Shown in pieces: positions 1 through 8,690 of a stretch of DNA of 64,000 bases; position 1 is the stretch's first letter, and each line of letters begins with the position of its first letter. The notes below the pieces were generated by a model, which was not told the origin of the DNA, made no database searches, and saw only the letters and a list, made by a program, of their open reading frames with translations. This DNA is from Chlorobium ferrooxidans DSM 13031 (GTDB taxonomy: Bacteria > Bacteroidota > Chlorobiia > Chlorobiales > Chlorobiaceae): NCBI RefSeq assembly GCF_000168715.1, contig NZ_AASE01000002.1, positions 1 through 64,000 on the forward strand, in the 5' to 3' direction. The translations under genes were made by a program, and so were the position numbers.

Positions 1-522
1 AAAACGGAGGATTCACGACTCCCTGATCTCATGAAGAGTACCAAAGAGATTGTTGACCCCATGCCTGAGAAGTTAAAATCAGTGCTGGTGAATGAAATTG
101 CCACCAATGGCGCCGTAAAAGCAATAGAGGTATGCAGCATCAAAGCCCCGGCAATGGCCAAAGCTGCCAGTGAAAAAACAGGCTGGGAGATTAAACGGGT
201 CAGTCTGAAAAACAGAAACCCGAAGGGCAGTGCTGACAAATGGGAAACAAGGGCGATCAAGGACTTTGAGCAGAAGCTTGCAGTGAACAGCGATGCCGCG
301 ATGGAGAAGGGCGAGATTGTTACCATTAAGGGCAAACACTATTTCCGGTTTGCCAAAGGGTTGAAAACAGTCAAAGAGTGTCTGCTCTGTCATGGCAAAG
401 AGGAGAATATTGCCACAGAGATCAAAGAGAAGCTGAAAGAGGTATACCCGAAAGATCGGGCAACAGGATATGAAATAAACCAGGTCCGGGGTATTCTCTC
501 GGTTACAAGAGCAATCAATTAA
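1..522 (+). CDS. DUF3365 (Tll0287-like) haem-binding protein, 5' truncated by window edge
   Basis: The frame is open from base 1. The first ATG (31) is probably internal, because no signal peptide is present and the reading frame continues upstream without a stop. The visible 163 residues match the DUF3365 / Tll0287-like sensor fold: the block around VKAIEVCSIKAP, the tryptophan-containing NRNPKGSADKWE, and a C-type haem motif CLLCH at residues 117-121 (numbered from base 31). Such domains usually sit in the periplasm and bind haem c as redox or ligand sensors or as small cytochrome-like proteins. Whether this copy has an upstream signal peptide or membrane anchor cannot be seen. The family assignment is from remembered motifs and is fairly secure; the function is not known. 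It runs towards the convergent sensor kinase at 722-4945. Confidence 0.8.
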   Translation, partial: KTEDSRLPDLMKSTKEIVDPMPEKLKSVLVNEIATNGAVKAIEVCSIKAPAMAKAASEKTGWEIKRVSLKNRNPKGSADKWETRAIKDFEQKLAVNSDAAMEKGEIVTIKGKHYFRFAKGLKTVKECLLCHGKEENIATEIKEKLKEVYPKDRATGYEINQVRGILSVTRAIN

Positions 523-561
523 ACTCGCTATAACCTCCAATTCTCACCGACATAACCTCCA

Positions 562-599
562 TTCTCCACCCTGCACAGTGCATCGCTCAGGGTGGAGAA
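562..599. repeat. 12-bp perfect inverted repeat between convergent genes
   Basis: TTCTCCACCCTG (562-573) is perfectly complementary to CAGGGTGGAGAA (588-599) with a 14-base loop. It lies between the convergent DUF3365 gene and the hybrid kinase. No U-tract follows on either strand, so it is not a textbook intrinsic terminator, but it could still end transcripts or stabilise 3' ends. Two related short direct repeats (TAACCTCCAATTCTCACC and TAACCTCCATTCTCCACC) precede it at about 531-570. Confidence 0.5.
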
Positions 600-721
600 C
601 AGGAAAAACCGCCCAAAGGAAGAAACCATTCACAATTGGGTACCTCACTTCATTTTTGTGAGGAGTTTGAGTCCGTTCCCGAAAAAGTAATCCTGTCGCA
701 GAAAAAAGAAATAGCTGTTTA

Positions 722-3700
722 CTATAGCCACTTCCTGATGGTTTCAACCAGAATAGCGGAGTCAATCGGTTTGGAAACGTAATCAGTCATCCCTGCATGC
801 ATGCAGAGCTCTCGATCACCCTCCATGGTATGTGCGGTAAGAGCAATCACCGGGATACGGTGATTGAGTACTGCGGAATCAGGACTGCGGATGATACGGG
901 TAGCCTCCAGACCATCCATTTCAGGCATCTGGAGATCCATGATGACAAGATCATAAGGGGTAGTCTCAAGTGCCCTGACCGCTTCGGCGCCATTGACGAC
1001 CACATCGATATGATAGCCGAGCTTGCCCAGAATACCTATCACAACCTTCTGGTTGATGCTGGTGTCTTCAGCAAGCAGCAGCCGGACGCCTTCCCCCCGA
1101 CCATCTTTTTTTTGCGGCTGACTCTCCTTCGGGCTCTCACCGGCAGTCATTGAGCTTCCTCCCGGTTCGGTATCGGCAAAAATAATAGCCGCAAACGTAT
1201 CAAAGAGATCGGACTGGAGAATCGGTTTCGAAAGGCATGCGGAGCACCCCATACGCTTGAGATCCTCCTCGGAGCACTTACTGCCCAGAGAGCTCATCAT
1301 GACAAGAACAGTAGGCGCAAGTTTTTCATCATCCTTTATCGATCGGCAAAGTGTTGCGCCATCCATATCGGGCATCTGCATATCGATCAGGGCAAGGCGA
1401 TAGGGTTCCCCGCTTTCATGTGCGCGTTTGAGCTCCGCAACAACCTGCGCTCCACCCGACAGCTCCGTAACAACTGCTCCCCATGACAAAAACTGCCGTC
1501 GCAGTACAGTGCGATTGGTGGCATTGTCATCAACAATAAGAATGCGGGTTCCGGCAATCGCATCCTTTGAATACCTTCCGCCGTTGCCCTTCGGCAGCTG
1601 CTTTTTGAAAGGAATGGTAAACCAGAACTCGGAGCCTTCGTTTTCCCGGCTGCTGACGCCTATCTCTCCGCCCATCAGCTCCACAAGCTGACGGGAAATA
1701 GCCAGCCCCAGACCTGTCCCTCCGAACTTGCGTGTTGTTGATGCATCAACCTGGGTAAAACTCGAAAAAAGAATGGCAATTTTCTGTTCAGGAATTCCTA
1801 TGCCGGTATCCCTGACCGAAAAACGCAGCAGATCCTCCTGAGCTGAACCTGAAACAAGCGCAACGGAGACGGCGACTTCACCCTGATGCGTAAACTTTAT
1901 GGCATTACCGGCAAGATTATTCAGTACCTGATAGAGCCGCCCCGGATCGCCGCGAAGAAACGGAGTCACTTCCGGAGATGCTGCGCAGATAAACTCAAGC
2001 TCCTTATCCCTTGCCCGAACCGCCATGATAGAGGAGACATCATCCAGTACATTGCGAAGATCAAAATCAAGCATTTCAAGTTCAAATTTTCCGGCCTCAA
2101 TCTTTGAAAAGTCAAGAATATCGTTAATGAGACCAAGCAGAAAATCAGCACTTTCCATGACTGCCTGTGCATATCCCCGCTGTTCATCACTGAGTGACGT
2201 GTCAAGAAGAAGACCGGTCATTCCAATAACACCGTTCATGGGTGTACGGATTTCATGACTCATATTTGCCAGAAATTCGCTCTTCGCCCTGTTGGCAGAT
2301 TCAGAAGCATACCGGGCTTCAACAAGAGCGGTTTCATGGCGGTGACGAACCTCTGCATTGGTAAACAGTTCGGCAAGGACCCTGAGCAGGGAGAGATCAT
2401 CATCCGCCCAGATTTTCAGGGAGCGCACGGCATCAAAGCCTACAAAGCCGAAGCACTGTTCCCCATAATTCAATGGAATGGTAATAAGCGACTGAATCCC
2501 CTGAGGCTCAAGCAGGGCACGAAAAGCGCTCTCTTCCGGCATCTCCTTCACATCCGGAATGTGCACAACCCTGCCCTGCCGGTGAGATGCAACCAGTTCC
2601 GGCATTGCAGCAGTGGGCAGATTCTGAAGGTTCTGAATTTCAGCATTGATACCCGGAGCACACCACTCATGGGTATTGCTCATTGACCGGTTTTCAAAGT
2701 CATAGCTGAACAGATAAACACGGTCAACCCGGGCAAACTCACCAACCAGTGCAAGAGCGCTCTTTATAGAGTTATCAAGATCTTCAATCGGTTTATTGAT
2801 AAATCCGATTGCGAGATCCATAAGCACAAGCTGGAAAGCCGACCGTCGTTTGAGCTCCTCCTCTATCTTTTTGCTTCCGGAGATGTCGCTGTGAGAACCG
2901 GCCATCCGGTAGGGCAGACCATCTTTGTCCCGGAGAGCTTCCCCTTTCGCAAGCAGCCAGAGATATTCGCCGTTTCGGTGCCTGAAGCGGAATTCAACAC
3001 TGAAAACCGGAACCTCACCTTTAAGGTATCGCTCCAGAAAGTTTTTATACTCCGGCAGATCATCAGGATGTACCCGCTCTTCAAACGTGGCGTAGATATT
3101 GGGAAGTTCATGGTCTTCATAGCCGATCATCTTTTTCCACCGTGGAGAGAGATAGAGGCTGTTATCGCGTATATTCCAGTCCCAGATGCCATCATTACTG
3201 CCGTTAACAGCAAGCATATACTGCTCGCGGCTCAGAATCAGCTCCTGTTCACGACGCCGCACACTCCTGTCCGTCCGGCTGAGTACAACAACAAGAAAGC
3301 TGTAAAGAAAGGTAAAAATGACGATAACAGAGATGACAGCAATCGAGACAAGACGATAAACCCGGTCATTGTAAGCCGAAATATCCTGCATGATGATGAT
3401 CTTCCCGGTAATACGGCCTGAAACCTCCTTGAAGGATTTAGCCGTAACCCGCCAGGGTCTCCCCTCCCAGTCGGTCTGCATACTTTCCGATAAACCCCTC
3501 GAAAGCACGGCATTGAACTCCCCGGGAAAACGACCGAGAGAAGAGAATACCAGCACATCACTGTCGAATCGATTCCAGTCACGGTAACGCTTGAAGATTT
3601 TGATCCCCTCTTCCCATCCTGATTGCTGGAGCAGCTTCTTGTTGATGAACAACGCCACTCCTCGTCCCGACTCAAGATGCAATCCCTTAAGAATACTGTC

Positions 3701-4945
3701 AACCTCCCTGCCGATTTCAATGTATCCGATCAGCCTGCCGTTATCCTCAACAGGAATGACCGCGCTCAGAATCAGGGTACCCTGCGGACCAAGCTCGATA
3801 CCGCATGAAAGCTTTCCTGTTCGTTGTGCCTCACGTGCAGTAAACCGGTTGATCCTGTCACCGCTCCTTGAGGGATTATGCACCCGAAGAATACAGTTGC
3901 GAGCTGTGTCAATGAAATTGAAGTGTGTTATGCCATAGTAACGCTCAAGCCTTTTGTAGAGTGGTGCACTGAGTGAATAGAGGCTGTTTTTGTCGTGGTT
4001 GCGCAATGCATCATAGAGCGAGCTGTTGTGGCTTATTGCCTCAAGCGTGACAATAAAACCCTCCTTTGAGACATCAATGCTTTGACGCAACGCCTCGGCA
4101 ACCTCATCTTCAGAACGGTGAACATCCTCTTCCAGACGCTGCTGCTGCTGCCACCAGAGCAGGAGTCCGAGTGTGATGATAAGAATGGAGATCAGTGCAG
4201 CAAGCGGCGGCATGAGACGTCGCAGTACCAGACCCGGGCGGGCTTCCTCCCTGCGCGAAACGAGATAAACACTGGTGAGCACAATAAGGCTTACGACGAT
4301 AAAACCGACAGGAATTGCAGAACGGGCCACAAGATCCCAAGTCCACTCGGAAGCGTCAATATCCATGCCAATTACGGCAATAGCCCTGCCGCTCTGGGGA
4401 TCAACAAGTGGAACAAAACCACTGACCCAAGTTCCCCAGCGGTCGGCAACAGGGCCTTCGGTATCCGGCGCTTTTCTCAGAAAGACATTCTGAAGAATAT
4501 CGGTCGCCTCACCATATACCTGACCTGCAGGAGAGGATTCCGGTGAACTTGAAGGTTCGGAATCGACATAAAAGAAAACCGTTCCGCTGCCGGACCTGCC
4601 CAGCAGATAGACAAAACGGGACTTTGAAACGGCACCTCTGGTTCTGGATAGCTGTTCCTTAAGTTTCACATAGGCCGTCTTTTCAATGTCGGCCGGCGAA
4701 CCTTCGAGCGCATTGAGCTGCTCCATATCAATGCCCTGGGCAGCAATAAGCACCTGCCGGAGCAACTGGTCATGCATCTGACGATCAGCGTGAACAACTG
4801 CCCTCCAAGCAAAAAAAGAGCCACAGAGAAAAAGGAGGCCTAAAAGCAGTATCGGGATATAGCTTTTTTTCGTTGAACCGGGTGACGGTGTATTCAGAGC
4901 CTCCATGAACTGTTCAATAACGAGGTTGATCTCCTTGCATACCAA
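722..4945 (-). CDS. Orphan hybrid sensor histidine kinase (PAS-GAF-HisKA-HATPase-REC-REC)
   Basis: A 1407-residue membrane sensor kinase. Predicted transmembrane segments lie at about 29-48, 208-230, 246-264 and 532-555, giving two large extracytoplasmic sensing regions (about 50-205 and 268-530). Then follow a PAS domain (about 575-690), a GAF domain (705-865), the dimerisation/phosphoacceptor helix with NMSHEIRTP (His897), the ATPase domain (Asn1014, DTGIGI at 1046-1051, GGTGLGL near 1075) and two receiver domains with Asp1188 and Asp1337. Autophosphorylation at His897 followed by intramolecular transfer to the receivers is expected from the family. There is no HPt domain and no adjacent response regulator, so the output partner lies elsewhere. 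The start is uncertain: Met14 (base 4906) is an equally good candidate. The ligand is unknown. Confidence 0.93.
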   Translation of the reverse strand: MVCKEINLVIEQFMEALNTPSPGSTKKSYIPILLLGLLFLCGSFFAWRAVVHADRQMHDQLLRQVLIAAQGIDMEQLNALEGSPADIEKTAYVKLKEQLSRTRGAVSKSRFVYLLGRSGSGTVFFYVDSEPSSSPESSPAGQVYGEATDILQNVFLRKAPDTEGPVADRWGTWVSGFVPLVDPQSGRAIAVIGMDIDASEWTWDLVARSAIPVGFIVVSLIVLTSVYLVSRREEARPGLVLRRLMPPLAALISILIITLGLLLWWQQQQRLEEDVHRSEDEVAEALRQSIDVSKEGFIVTLEAISHNSSLYDALRNHDKNSLYSLSAPLYKRLERYYGITHFNFIDTARNCILRVHNPSRSGDRINRFTAREAQRTGKLSCGIELGPQGTLILSAVIPVEDNGRLIGYIEIGREVDSILKGLHLESGRGVALFINKKLLQQSGWEEGIKIFKRYRDWNRFDSDVLVFSSLGRFPGEFNAVLSRGLSESMQTDWEGRPWRVTAKSFKEVSGRITGKIIIMQDISAYNDRVYRLVSIAVISVIVIFTFLYSFLVVVLSRTDRSVRRREQELILSREQYMLAVNGSNDGIWDWNIRDNSLYLSPRWKKMIGYEDHELPNIYATFEERVHPDDLPEYKNFLERYLKGEVPVFSVEFRFRHRNGEYLWLLAKGEALRDKDGLPYRMAGSHSDISGSKKIEEELKRRSAFQLVLMDLAIGFINKPIEDLDNSIKSALALVGEFARVDRVYLFSYDFENRSMSNTHEWCAPGINAEIQNLQNLPTAAMPELVASHRQGRVVHIPDVKEMPEESAFRALLEPQGIQSLITIPLNYGEQCFGFVGFDAVRSLKIWADDDLSLLRVLAELFTNAEVRHRHETALVEARYASESANRAKSEFLANMSHEIRTPMNGVIGMTGLLLDTSLSDEQRGYAQAVMESADFLLGLINDILDFSKIEAGKFELEMLDFDLRNVLDDVSSIMAVRARDKELEFICAASPEVTPFLRGDPGRLYQVLNNLAGNAIKFTHQGEVAVSVALVSGSAQEDLLRFSVRDTGIGIPEQKIAILFSSFTQVDASTTRKFGGTGLGLAISRQLVELMGGEIGVSSRENEGSEFWFTIPFKKQLPKGNGGRYSKDAIAGTRILIVDDNATNRTVLRRQFLSWGAVVTELSGGAQVVAELKRAHESGEPYRLALIDMQMPDMDGATLCRSIKDDEKLAPTVLVMMSSLGSKCSEEDLKRMGCSACLSKPILQSDLFDTFAAIIFADTEPGGSSMTAGESPKESQPQKKDGRGEGVRLLLAEDTSINQKVVIGILGKLGYHIDVVVNGAEAVRALETTPYDLVIMDLQMPEMDGLEATRIIRSPDSAVLNHRIPVIALTAHTMEGDRELCMHAGMTDYVSKPIDSAILVETIRKWL

Positions 4946-5143
4946 ACAAAATAATCATCCGATCCGGGATAATGGCCCAACAACCCTCCCTCTCCAATAA
5001 CCTCTTTTGAATGGTCAAGGAGGAGGGCGCACTGCATTTTAATCTACCACTTTTTCCATAGCTCTCAAACAAGGTGGATTGAGAGCTGCCGGATGAGAAG
5101 AAACCCATGAGAAGAGAGTCCTGGACAGCAAGACAGATCACCT

Positions 5144-5611
5144 TCAGCGGGCAGGAGGTATGCTGCGTTTCAGATAAAGATCGTAGTCCGGCACAAGGCG
5201 ATTGTAATCTCTATCCATAAGAGGGGAGGAGATCATAAAATCAGCTGATGCCCGATTGCATGCGGTGGGGATGTTCCATACCACCGCCATACGCAGCAGT
5301 GCCTTGACATCCGGATCATGCGGCTGGGGTTCAAGCGGGTCCCAGAAAAAGATCAGAAAGTCTATCTCCCGGGAGGCAATCCTGGCTCCGATCTGCTGGT
5401 CACCACCCAATGGACCGCTCATCAGTTTGTGAACCTCAAGGCCGAGCTCGCGCTCGAATACCCCTCCGGTAGTACCTGTAGCGTAGAGGGTATGCTGTTC
5501 AAGCAGGTCTCTGTTGAATTTCGCCCATTCGAGCAGATCAACCTTTTTGTTGTCATGAGCAACAAGAGCGATATTCTTGGAGGGGGCCATGGTGATCTGT
5601 TTCTGGCTCAT
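5144..5611 (-). CDS. mgsA: Methylglyoxal synthase
   Basis: This 155-residue cytosolic enzyme converts dihydroxyacetone phosphate to methylglyoxal plus phosphate, a bypass that relieves phosphate limitation or sugar-phosphate stress. His19 (VAHD), Asp71 (GGDQQIGA), His98 and Asp101 (PHDPDVKAL) fall at the same positions as the catalytic residues of the Escherichia coli enzyme, and CNRASADF is also conserved. The length is typical. It stands alone on the minus strand, 198 bp downstream of the kinase start, with no obvious operon partner. The VOC/glyoxalase-like protein at 8254 could be thought of as a detoxification partner, but it belongs to a separate accessory block, so I do not link them. 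The ATG at 5611 is preferred; Met8 is a possible alternative. Confidence 0.95.
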   Translation of the reverse strand: MSQKQITMAPSKNIALVAHDNKKVDLLEWAKFNRDLLEQHTLYATGTTGGVFERELGLEVHKLMSGPLGGDQQIGARIASREIDFLIFFWDPLEPQPHDPDVKALLRMAVVWNIPTACNRASADFMISSPLMDRDYNRLVPDYDLYLKRSIPPAR

Positions 5612-5746
5612 ATCATAATAATTTTATTAGTCTCACTGCCGAACAAGGGAAATATCAGCAATAAAGAGAGAACCATCTTTCCCTCCAGCAGAAAAATAAC
5701 ATATTTGTAACATAAGCCAGCGTCACGGAACCCTTCAGGGAAAGCC

Positions 5747-6073
5747 CTATTTCACTCCCACTGAAAATATCCGGAGCCCGACCACACCGGAAATGATAAG
5801 TAAAAGAGAGATGATGCGGGCAAGATCAGCGGATTCATCAAACAGAAGCATCCCCATAATGGCTACCCCTGCTGCACCGATGCCGGTCCACACCGCATAG
5901 GCCGTTCCGACCGGAATGGTTTTCATGGCAAGCGAGAGAAGCCAGAAGCTTGCGATCATGGCGATAGCAGTCATGATCGATGGGATAGGACGGGAAAAAC
6001 CCTGGGTGTATTTGATGCCAATGGCCCAGCCACACTCAAGGCAACCGGCAATAACAAGATAGAACCATGCCAT
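5747..6073 (-). CDS. sugE: SMR-family efflux protein, SugE/Gdx type
   Basis: A 108-residue protein with four predicted transmembrane helices and the SMR signature glutamate at position 13 (AGCLECGW). The block [19 protein letters not shown] identifies the SugE/Gdx branch, which exports guanidinium and, in some members, quaternary ammonium cations by proton antiport as a dual-topology dimer. It follows the Gfo/Idh/MocA gene by 60 bp on the same strand, so the two may be cotranscribed. No canonical ykkC, mini-ykkC or type III guanidine riboswitch motif is recognisable upstream, but a strong hairpin lies at 6098-6130. An in-frame stop closes the frame shortly upstream, which fixes the ATG at 6073. 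Its Shine-Dalgarno sequence is weak. Confidence 0.92.
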   Translation of the reverse strand: MAWFYLVIAGCLECGWAIGIKYTQGFSRPIPSIMTAIAMIASFWLLSLAMKTIPVGTAYAVWTGIGAAGVAIMGMLLFDESADLARIISLLLIISGVVGLRIFSVGVK

Positions 6074-6097
6074 AGGAAAGTTTTTTCATTCATCAGC

Positions 6098-6130
6098 GCA
6101 CCTCTATTCATTGTAGTGAAATAAAGGTGC
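6098..6130 (-). promoter_or_regulatory. Stable hairpin in the sugE leader
   Basis: GCACCTCTATTCA (6098-6110) pairs with TGAAATAAAGGTGC (6117-6130) through about 12 nearly continuous pairs (some G-U) with a six-base loop. It fills most of the 60-bp gap between the oxidoreductase stop codon and the sugE start. On the minus strand it is followed by no T-run, so a simple terminator is unlikely. The 3' arm contains AGAGGTG, which resembles a ribosome-binding site, so it could sequester translation signals or stabilise the mRNA. Its function is inferred only. Confidence 0.5.
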
Positions 6131-6133
6131 CAT

Positions 6134-7270
6134 TTAAATTTTAATCCAGCGAAGTAACTTATCCGATTTTCTGGCGGCCTGCAAAACTCTCTGGATCATA
6201 AGGCCATCCTCAAAACCTGCGGCATCATGGAGCCTCTTCTCTCCTTTCTTGAGCGCCTTGACCATCCGGTAGGCAAAAAAAGCGAACCCGACAGCAAATA
6301 TACCATGAACAGCCAGTGATGAGTGGCGGATCTGCTCCTGAAGCACCAGCTCGTCCCACGCAAGCATCGGTTCAACCAGCTTCCATCGGGGAGCATCAAT
6401 CAGGCTGCGACCCACTTTTGCGTTATCATTTGCAACCTCCCACAGCCTCCCTGCCCCGTCAAGACGAATGGTCTTAAAACTGCCGACCACTTCGAAGGAT
6501 AACCATGTATAGGCGCCAACCGTAGTCACATGCATCAGCGAAGAGCTGCCAAGGGCTACCGATGAGGGGCCGAACTTCATCATCATGGCAAAATGGTCGT
6601 CGGAAGTGACCCGGCACGACTTCCCTGAACTGTCGGGTCGAAAGGGAATACTTGTTGCGAGATTGCAGGAGACCGAAGAGATTTCGCCAACCAGAAACCG
6701 GTTCAGGTCAATCAGATGGGAGCCTATAGCGTAAAGCGCTCCACCACCTTTTTCCTCTTCGCACCACCACGACCAGGGCATATCAGGCCTGTTCCGGGTG
6801 GCAAGATTGACAACCGCACGTACTTCATACACTTTACCAATTTCGCCACCGTCAATCATCTGCTTCATGCATCGGACCGCCGGATGAAACCGGAGCTGAT
6901 GGTCAATAAGCGCAAACCCCGGCGCTGTGGAGGCACTCTCCACCATGGCGGTTGCATCGGCAACATCGAGCGCAAAGGGTTTTTCGCAGAGCACGCTTTT
7001 ACCACTCTGCAATACACCGGTAACCATCTCCCTGTGCAGGTAGGTCGGGGTGGTTACGCATACAAGGTCAAGATCACATTGCAGCATCTCGCGCCAGTCG
7101 GCAAAGCCCCGGGTAATGCCGAACATCTTCATAAACTTCTGACGATGCGACTCGGTCGGACTCGCCATAGCGGCAAGCTCCACATCGCCCAGCATTGAAA
7201 AGGCCGGGGCCTGTGCAATTCTCGCCCATCCGCTTCCGATAAACCCGACTTTTATTTTTTTCTGCTCCAT
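6134..7270 (-). CDS. Gfo/Idh/MocA-family NAD(P)-dependent oxidoreductase
   Basis: A 378-residue protein with an N-terminal Rossmann fold ([20 protein letters not shown], residues about 5-24), the family motif CEKPFALD near residue 95, and a C-terminal alpha/beta dimerisation domain with the sheet-forming [22 protein letters not shown]. Members oxidise or reduce sugars, inositols, biliverdin or amino-sugar derivatives; the substrate cannot be read from the sequence. The EKP lysine and the GSHLIDL histidine that usually serve catalysis are present. It lies upstream of sugE on the same strand. Upstream of its start is an AT-rich 354-bp gap that begins the accessory region. Confidence 0.88.
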   Translation of the reverse strand: MEQKKIKVGFIGSGWARIAQAPAFSMLGDVELAAMASPTESHRQKFMKMFGITRGFADWREMLQCDLDLVCVTTPTYLHREMVTGVLQSGKSVLCEKPFALDVADATAMVESASTAPGFALIDHQLRFHPAVRCMKQMIDGGEIGKVYEVRAVVNLATRNRPDMPWSWWCEEEKGGGALYAIGSHLIDLNRFLVGEISSVSCNLATSIPFRPDSSGKSCRVTSDDHFAMMMKFGPSSVALGSSSLMHVTTVGAYTWLSFEVVGSFKTIRLDGAGRLWEVANDNAKVGRSLIDAPRWKLVEPMLAWDELVLQEQIRHSSLAVHGIFAVGFAFFAYRMVKALKKGEKRLHDAAGFEDGLMIQRVLQAARKSDKLLRWIKI

Positions 7271-7624
7271 CCCCTCAACCTATGTTCATATTTTTTAACC
7301 TTTTGCAAAGATAAAACTTCGCAAATGCTTCGCAACTCAATTCAGGCTCGCACTGTTTCAGAATAATAAAACCCCTGCGGCTCCACTTCAGCATGCCTTT
7401 TCGACCTGAAGATATACTAAAATTTTAAGGCACTAAAAACAATGTGCGCATATTTATTTAAGCATTTAACTTCTTTTTCTTTAGAATATATCGCGTTTTA
7501 CCTCATGAGCTTCAATTTAAGCTACATCAGGGTCTATGGAAAGCAGGAATTGAACTGATGCTTCGTCCCGGCAGGTCGGGTCAGGTCGAAGCGTAGGGAG
7601 CTACTGGGGATAGTGTGCCGGATA
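7271..7624. other. AT-rich intergenic stretch with one hairpin
   Basis: No convincing gene is seen. The only clear structure is a compound hairpin at 7560-7592, where GCTTCG pairs with CGAAGC and an inner CCCG pairs with CGGG, close to the 3' end of the HigA-like gene. A smaller inverted repeat AGCTT/AAGCT lies at about 7508-7523. The hairpin could end the higA transcript, although no T-run follows. The stretch marks the boundary between core genes and the accessory island. Confidence 0.4.
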
Positions 7625-7960
7625 TTATGCAACGCTGCTTGTGTGACGAAGAATGGAATTGATTTCGGCTTGCTTGATCTGCATACCTTCCTCAATATCA
7701 TAGTCATCCTGCATGCCTAACCAGAATTTTGCAGAGTTCCCGAAATATTGTGAAAGGCGTAGTGCCGTGTCTGCGGTAATTCGCCGCTTCCCTTTCACGA
7801 TTTCGGATATCCGGGTCTGAGGGATCCCGATATCTTTGGAAAGTCTGTATGCCGGGATCTCCAACGGAATTAAAAACTCTTCCATCAAAACCTCTCCCGG
7901 ATGAATATTTCTCAGTTCGTTCATTTCAGTGACAGTCAATAATTTCCGTTTCGAATGCAT
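7625..7960 (-). CDS. HigA-family antitoxin, HTH_XRE (orphan)
   Basis: This 111-residue protein has the HigA signature NIHPGEVLMEEFLIPLEI, a helix-turn-helix of the Xre type (residues about 35-75: AYRLSKDIGIPQTRISEIVKGKRRI) and the family tail FGNSAKFWLGMQDDYDIE. HigA proteins neutralise HigB ribosome-dependent mRNases and autorepress the operon. HigB normally lies directly upstream; here that interval (7961-8140) encodes no recognisable HigB, only a 38-codon ORF. It may be a solitary antitoxin or regulator, as often found in integron cassette arrays. Met13 is an alternative start, since the Shine-Dalgarno sequence AAGAGGA sits unusually close to Met1. Confidence 0.85.
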   Translation of the reverse strand: MHSKRKLLTVTEMNELRNIHPGEVLMEEFLIPLEIPAYRLSKDIGIPQTRISEIVKGKRRITADTALRLSQYFGNSAKFWLGMQDDYDIEEGMQIKQAEINSILRHTSSVA

Positions 7961-8023
7961 TCCTCTTCACTTTCGCAACAACAACCCGAAGTCCAGAATG
8001 GTGTATAGGGGCTCATTAGTAAA

Positions 8024-8140
8024 TCAAGCTCGAACTGACAGCAATGAATATCGTCCCCTCGCCCTCCTTTGCAGAAAAAAACCGAGCTCGCCAATTTTTT
8101 CCTTCAAGCTGTTCCCTACAGCCATTCGAAAATCTCTCAT
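8024..8140 (-). CDS. Short ORF (38 aa) with strong ribosome-binding site
   Basis: This ORF starts with ATG at 8140, four bases after a clean AAGGAG, and encodes MRDFRMAVGNSLKEKIGELG followed by an arginine-rich tail. It resembles no family I know. It lies between an attC-like site and the HigA-like gene on the same strand, so it could be a small cassette gene or a damaged toxin gene. The alternative frame over the same stretch also reads open for about 50 codons without a start, so gene decay is equally likely. Confidence 0.3.
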   Translation of the reverse strand: MRDFRMAVGNSLKEKIGELGFFLQRRARGRYSLLSVRA

Positions 8141-8153
8141 ACTGCTCCTTAAA

Positions 8154-8212
8154 GCAGCTGACGTGCCGGTCAGCCGCGGCCGTAGGCAGTCGGCTGGAGT
8201 AGCTGGTTATGC
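8154..8212 (-). other. Integron attC-like recombination site (59-bp type) after the VOC gene
   Basis: Read on the minus strand, the 59-bp element begins GCATAAC (an RYYYAAC core with one mismatch) and continues through CTCCAGCCGAC, an inner GCC-TAC-GGC, and GCGGCTGAC, with CAGCT/AGCTG and CAGCCG/CGGCTG as paired arms. This is the classic imperfect-palindrome layout of integron attC sites. The distal core (GTCAGCT) is eroded relative to GTTRRRY. It lies 41 bp after the VOC stop codon, where the attC of a gene cassette belongs. The identification is from pattern recognition and has not been tested with a covariance model. Confidence 0.6.
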
Positions 8213-8253
8213 TTTTTTTAAAATAGTGTTACCTATGTCCCCGTTCACTTAGG

Positions 8254-8670
8254 TTATTCTGACCATTGCGGATTCCAGACCACCTCCCAGAGATGACCAT
8301 CGGGATCTTGGAAGTAACCTGAGTAACCGCCCCAAAACGTGTCATGTGCAGGCTTGATGATTGCAGCACCCGCGGCTGCAGCTTTTGCCATGACTGCATC
8401 AACCTCCGACTTGGAAGCAACGTTGTGACCCAGCGTCATTTCGGTGGGACTGGGAGGGCTGACAGAATGCCCCGTGTCATGCGCAATGCTCTTGCGAGGC
8501 CATAAGGCAAGACGCAAGCCGGGTTGAAGCTGAATGAACACAACAGCCCCATACTCAAACTCTTTGCCAATGATGCCTTCGGTCGGGAAACCCAAACCAT
8601 CACGGTAGAAGTGCAATGACGTTTCGAGGTCGTTAACGCCAATAGTAATGACAGTGATTTGTGGCTTCAT
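8254..8670 (-). CDS. VOC (glyoxalase/bleomycin-resistance) family protein
   Basis: A 138-residue single-module VOC protein beginning MKPQITVITIGVNDLETSLHFY and ending in GYFQDPDGHLWEVVWNP, the usual beta-alpha-beta-beta-beta paired-motif metal-site fold. The metal ligands cannot all be assigned, so it could be a lyase, a dioxygenase-like protein or a binding protein. The start at 8670 is chosen because GGAGG lies 12 bases upstream; the frame itself opens at 8697. It is followed by an attC-like site and preceded by a 29-bp repeat that is also found ahead of the STAND nuclease gene, so it looks like a mobile gene cassette rather than a core gene. Confidence 0.85.
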   Translation of the reverse strand: MKPQITVITIGVNDLETSLHFYRDGLGFPTEGIIGKEFEYGAVVFIQLQPGLRLALWPRKSIAHDTGHSVSPPSPTEMTLGHNVASKSEVDAVMAKAAAAGAAIIKPAHDTFWGGYSGYFQDPDGHLWEVVWNPQWSE

Positions 8671-8690
8671 ATGTTCTACATCCTCCAGGA

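Noticed and set aside
6074..6133. Guanidine riboswitch ahead of sugE
   Set aside because: The hairpin loop is not the ACGR loop of mini-ykkC, there is no tandem pair, and the leader is too short for ykkC. It is kept only as an unclassified hairpin.
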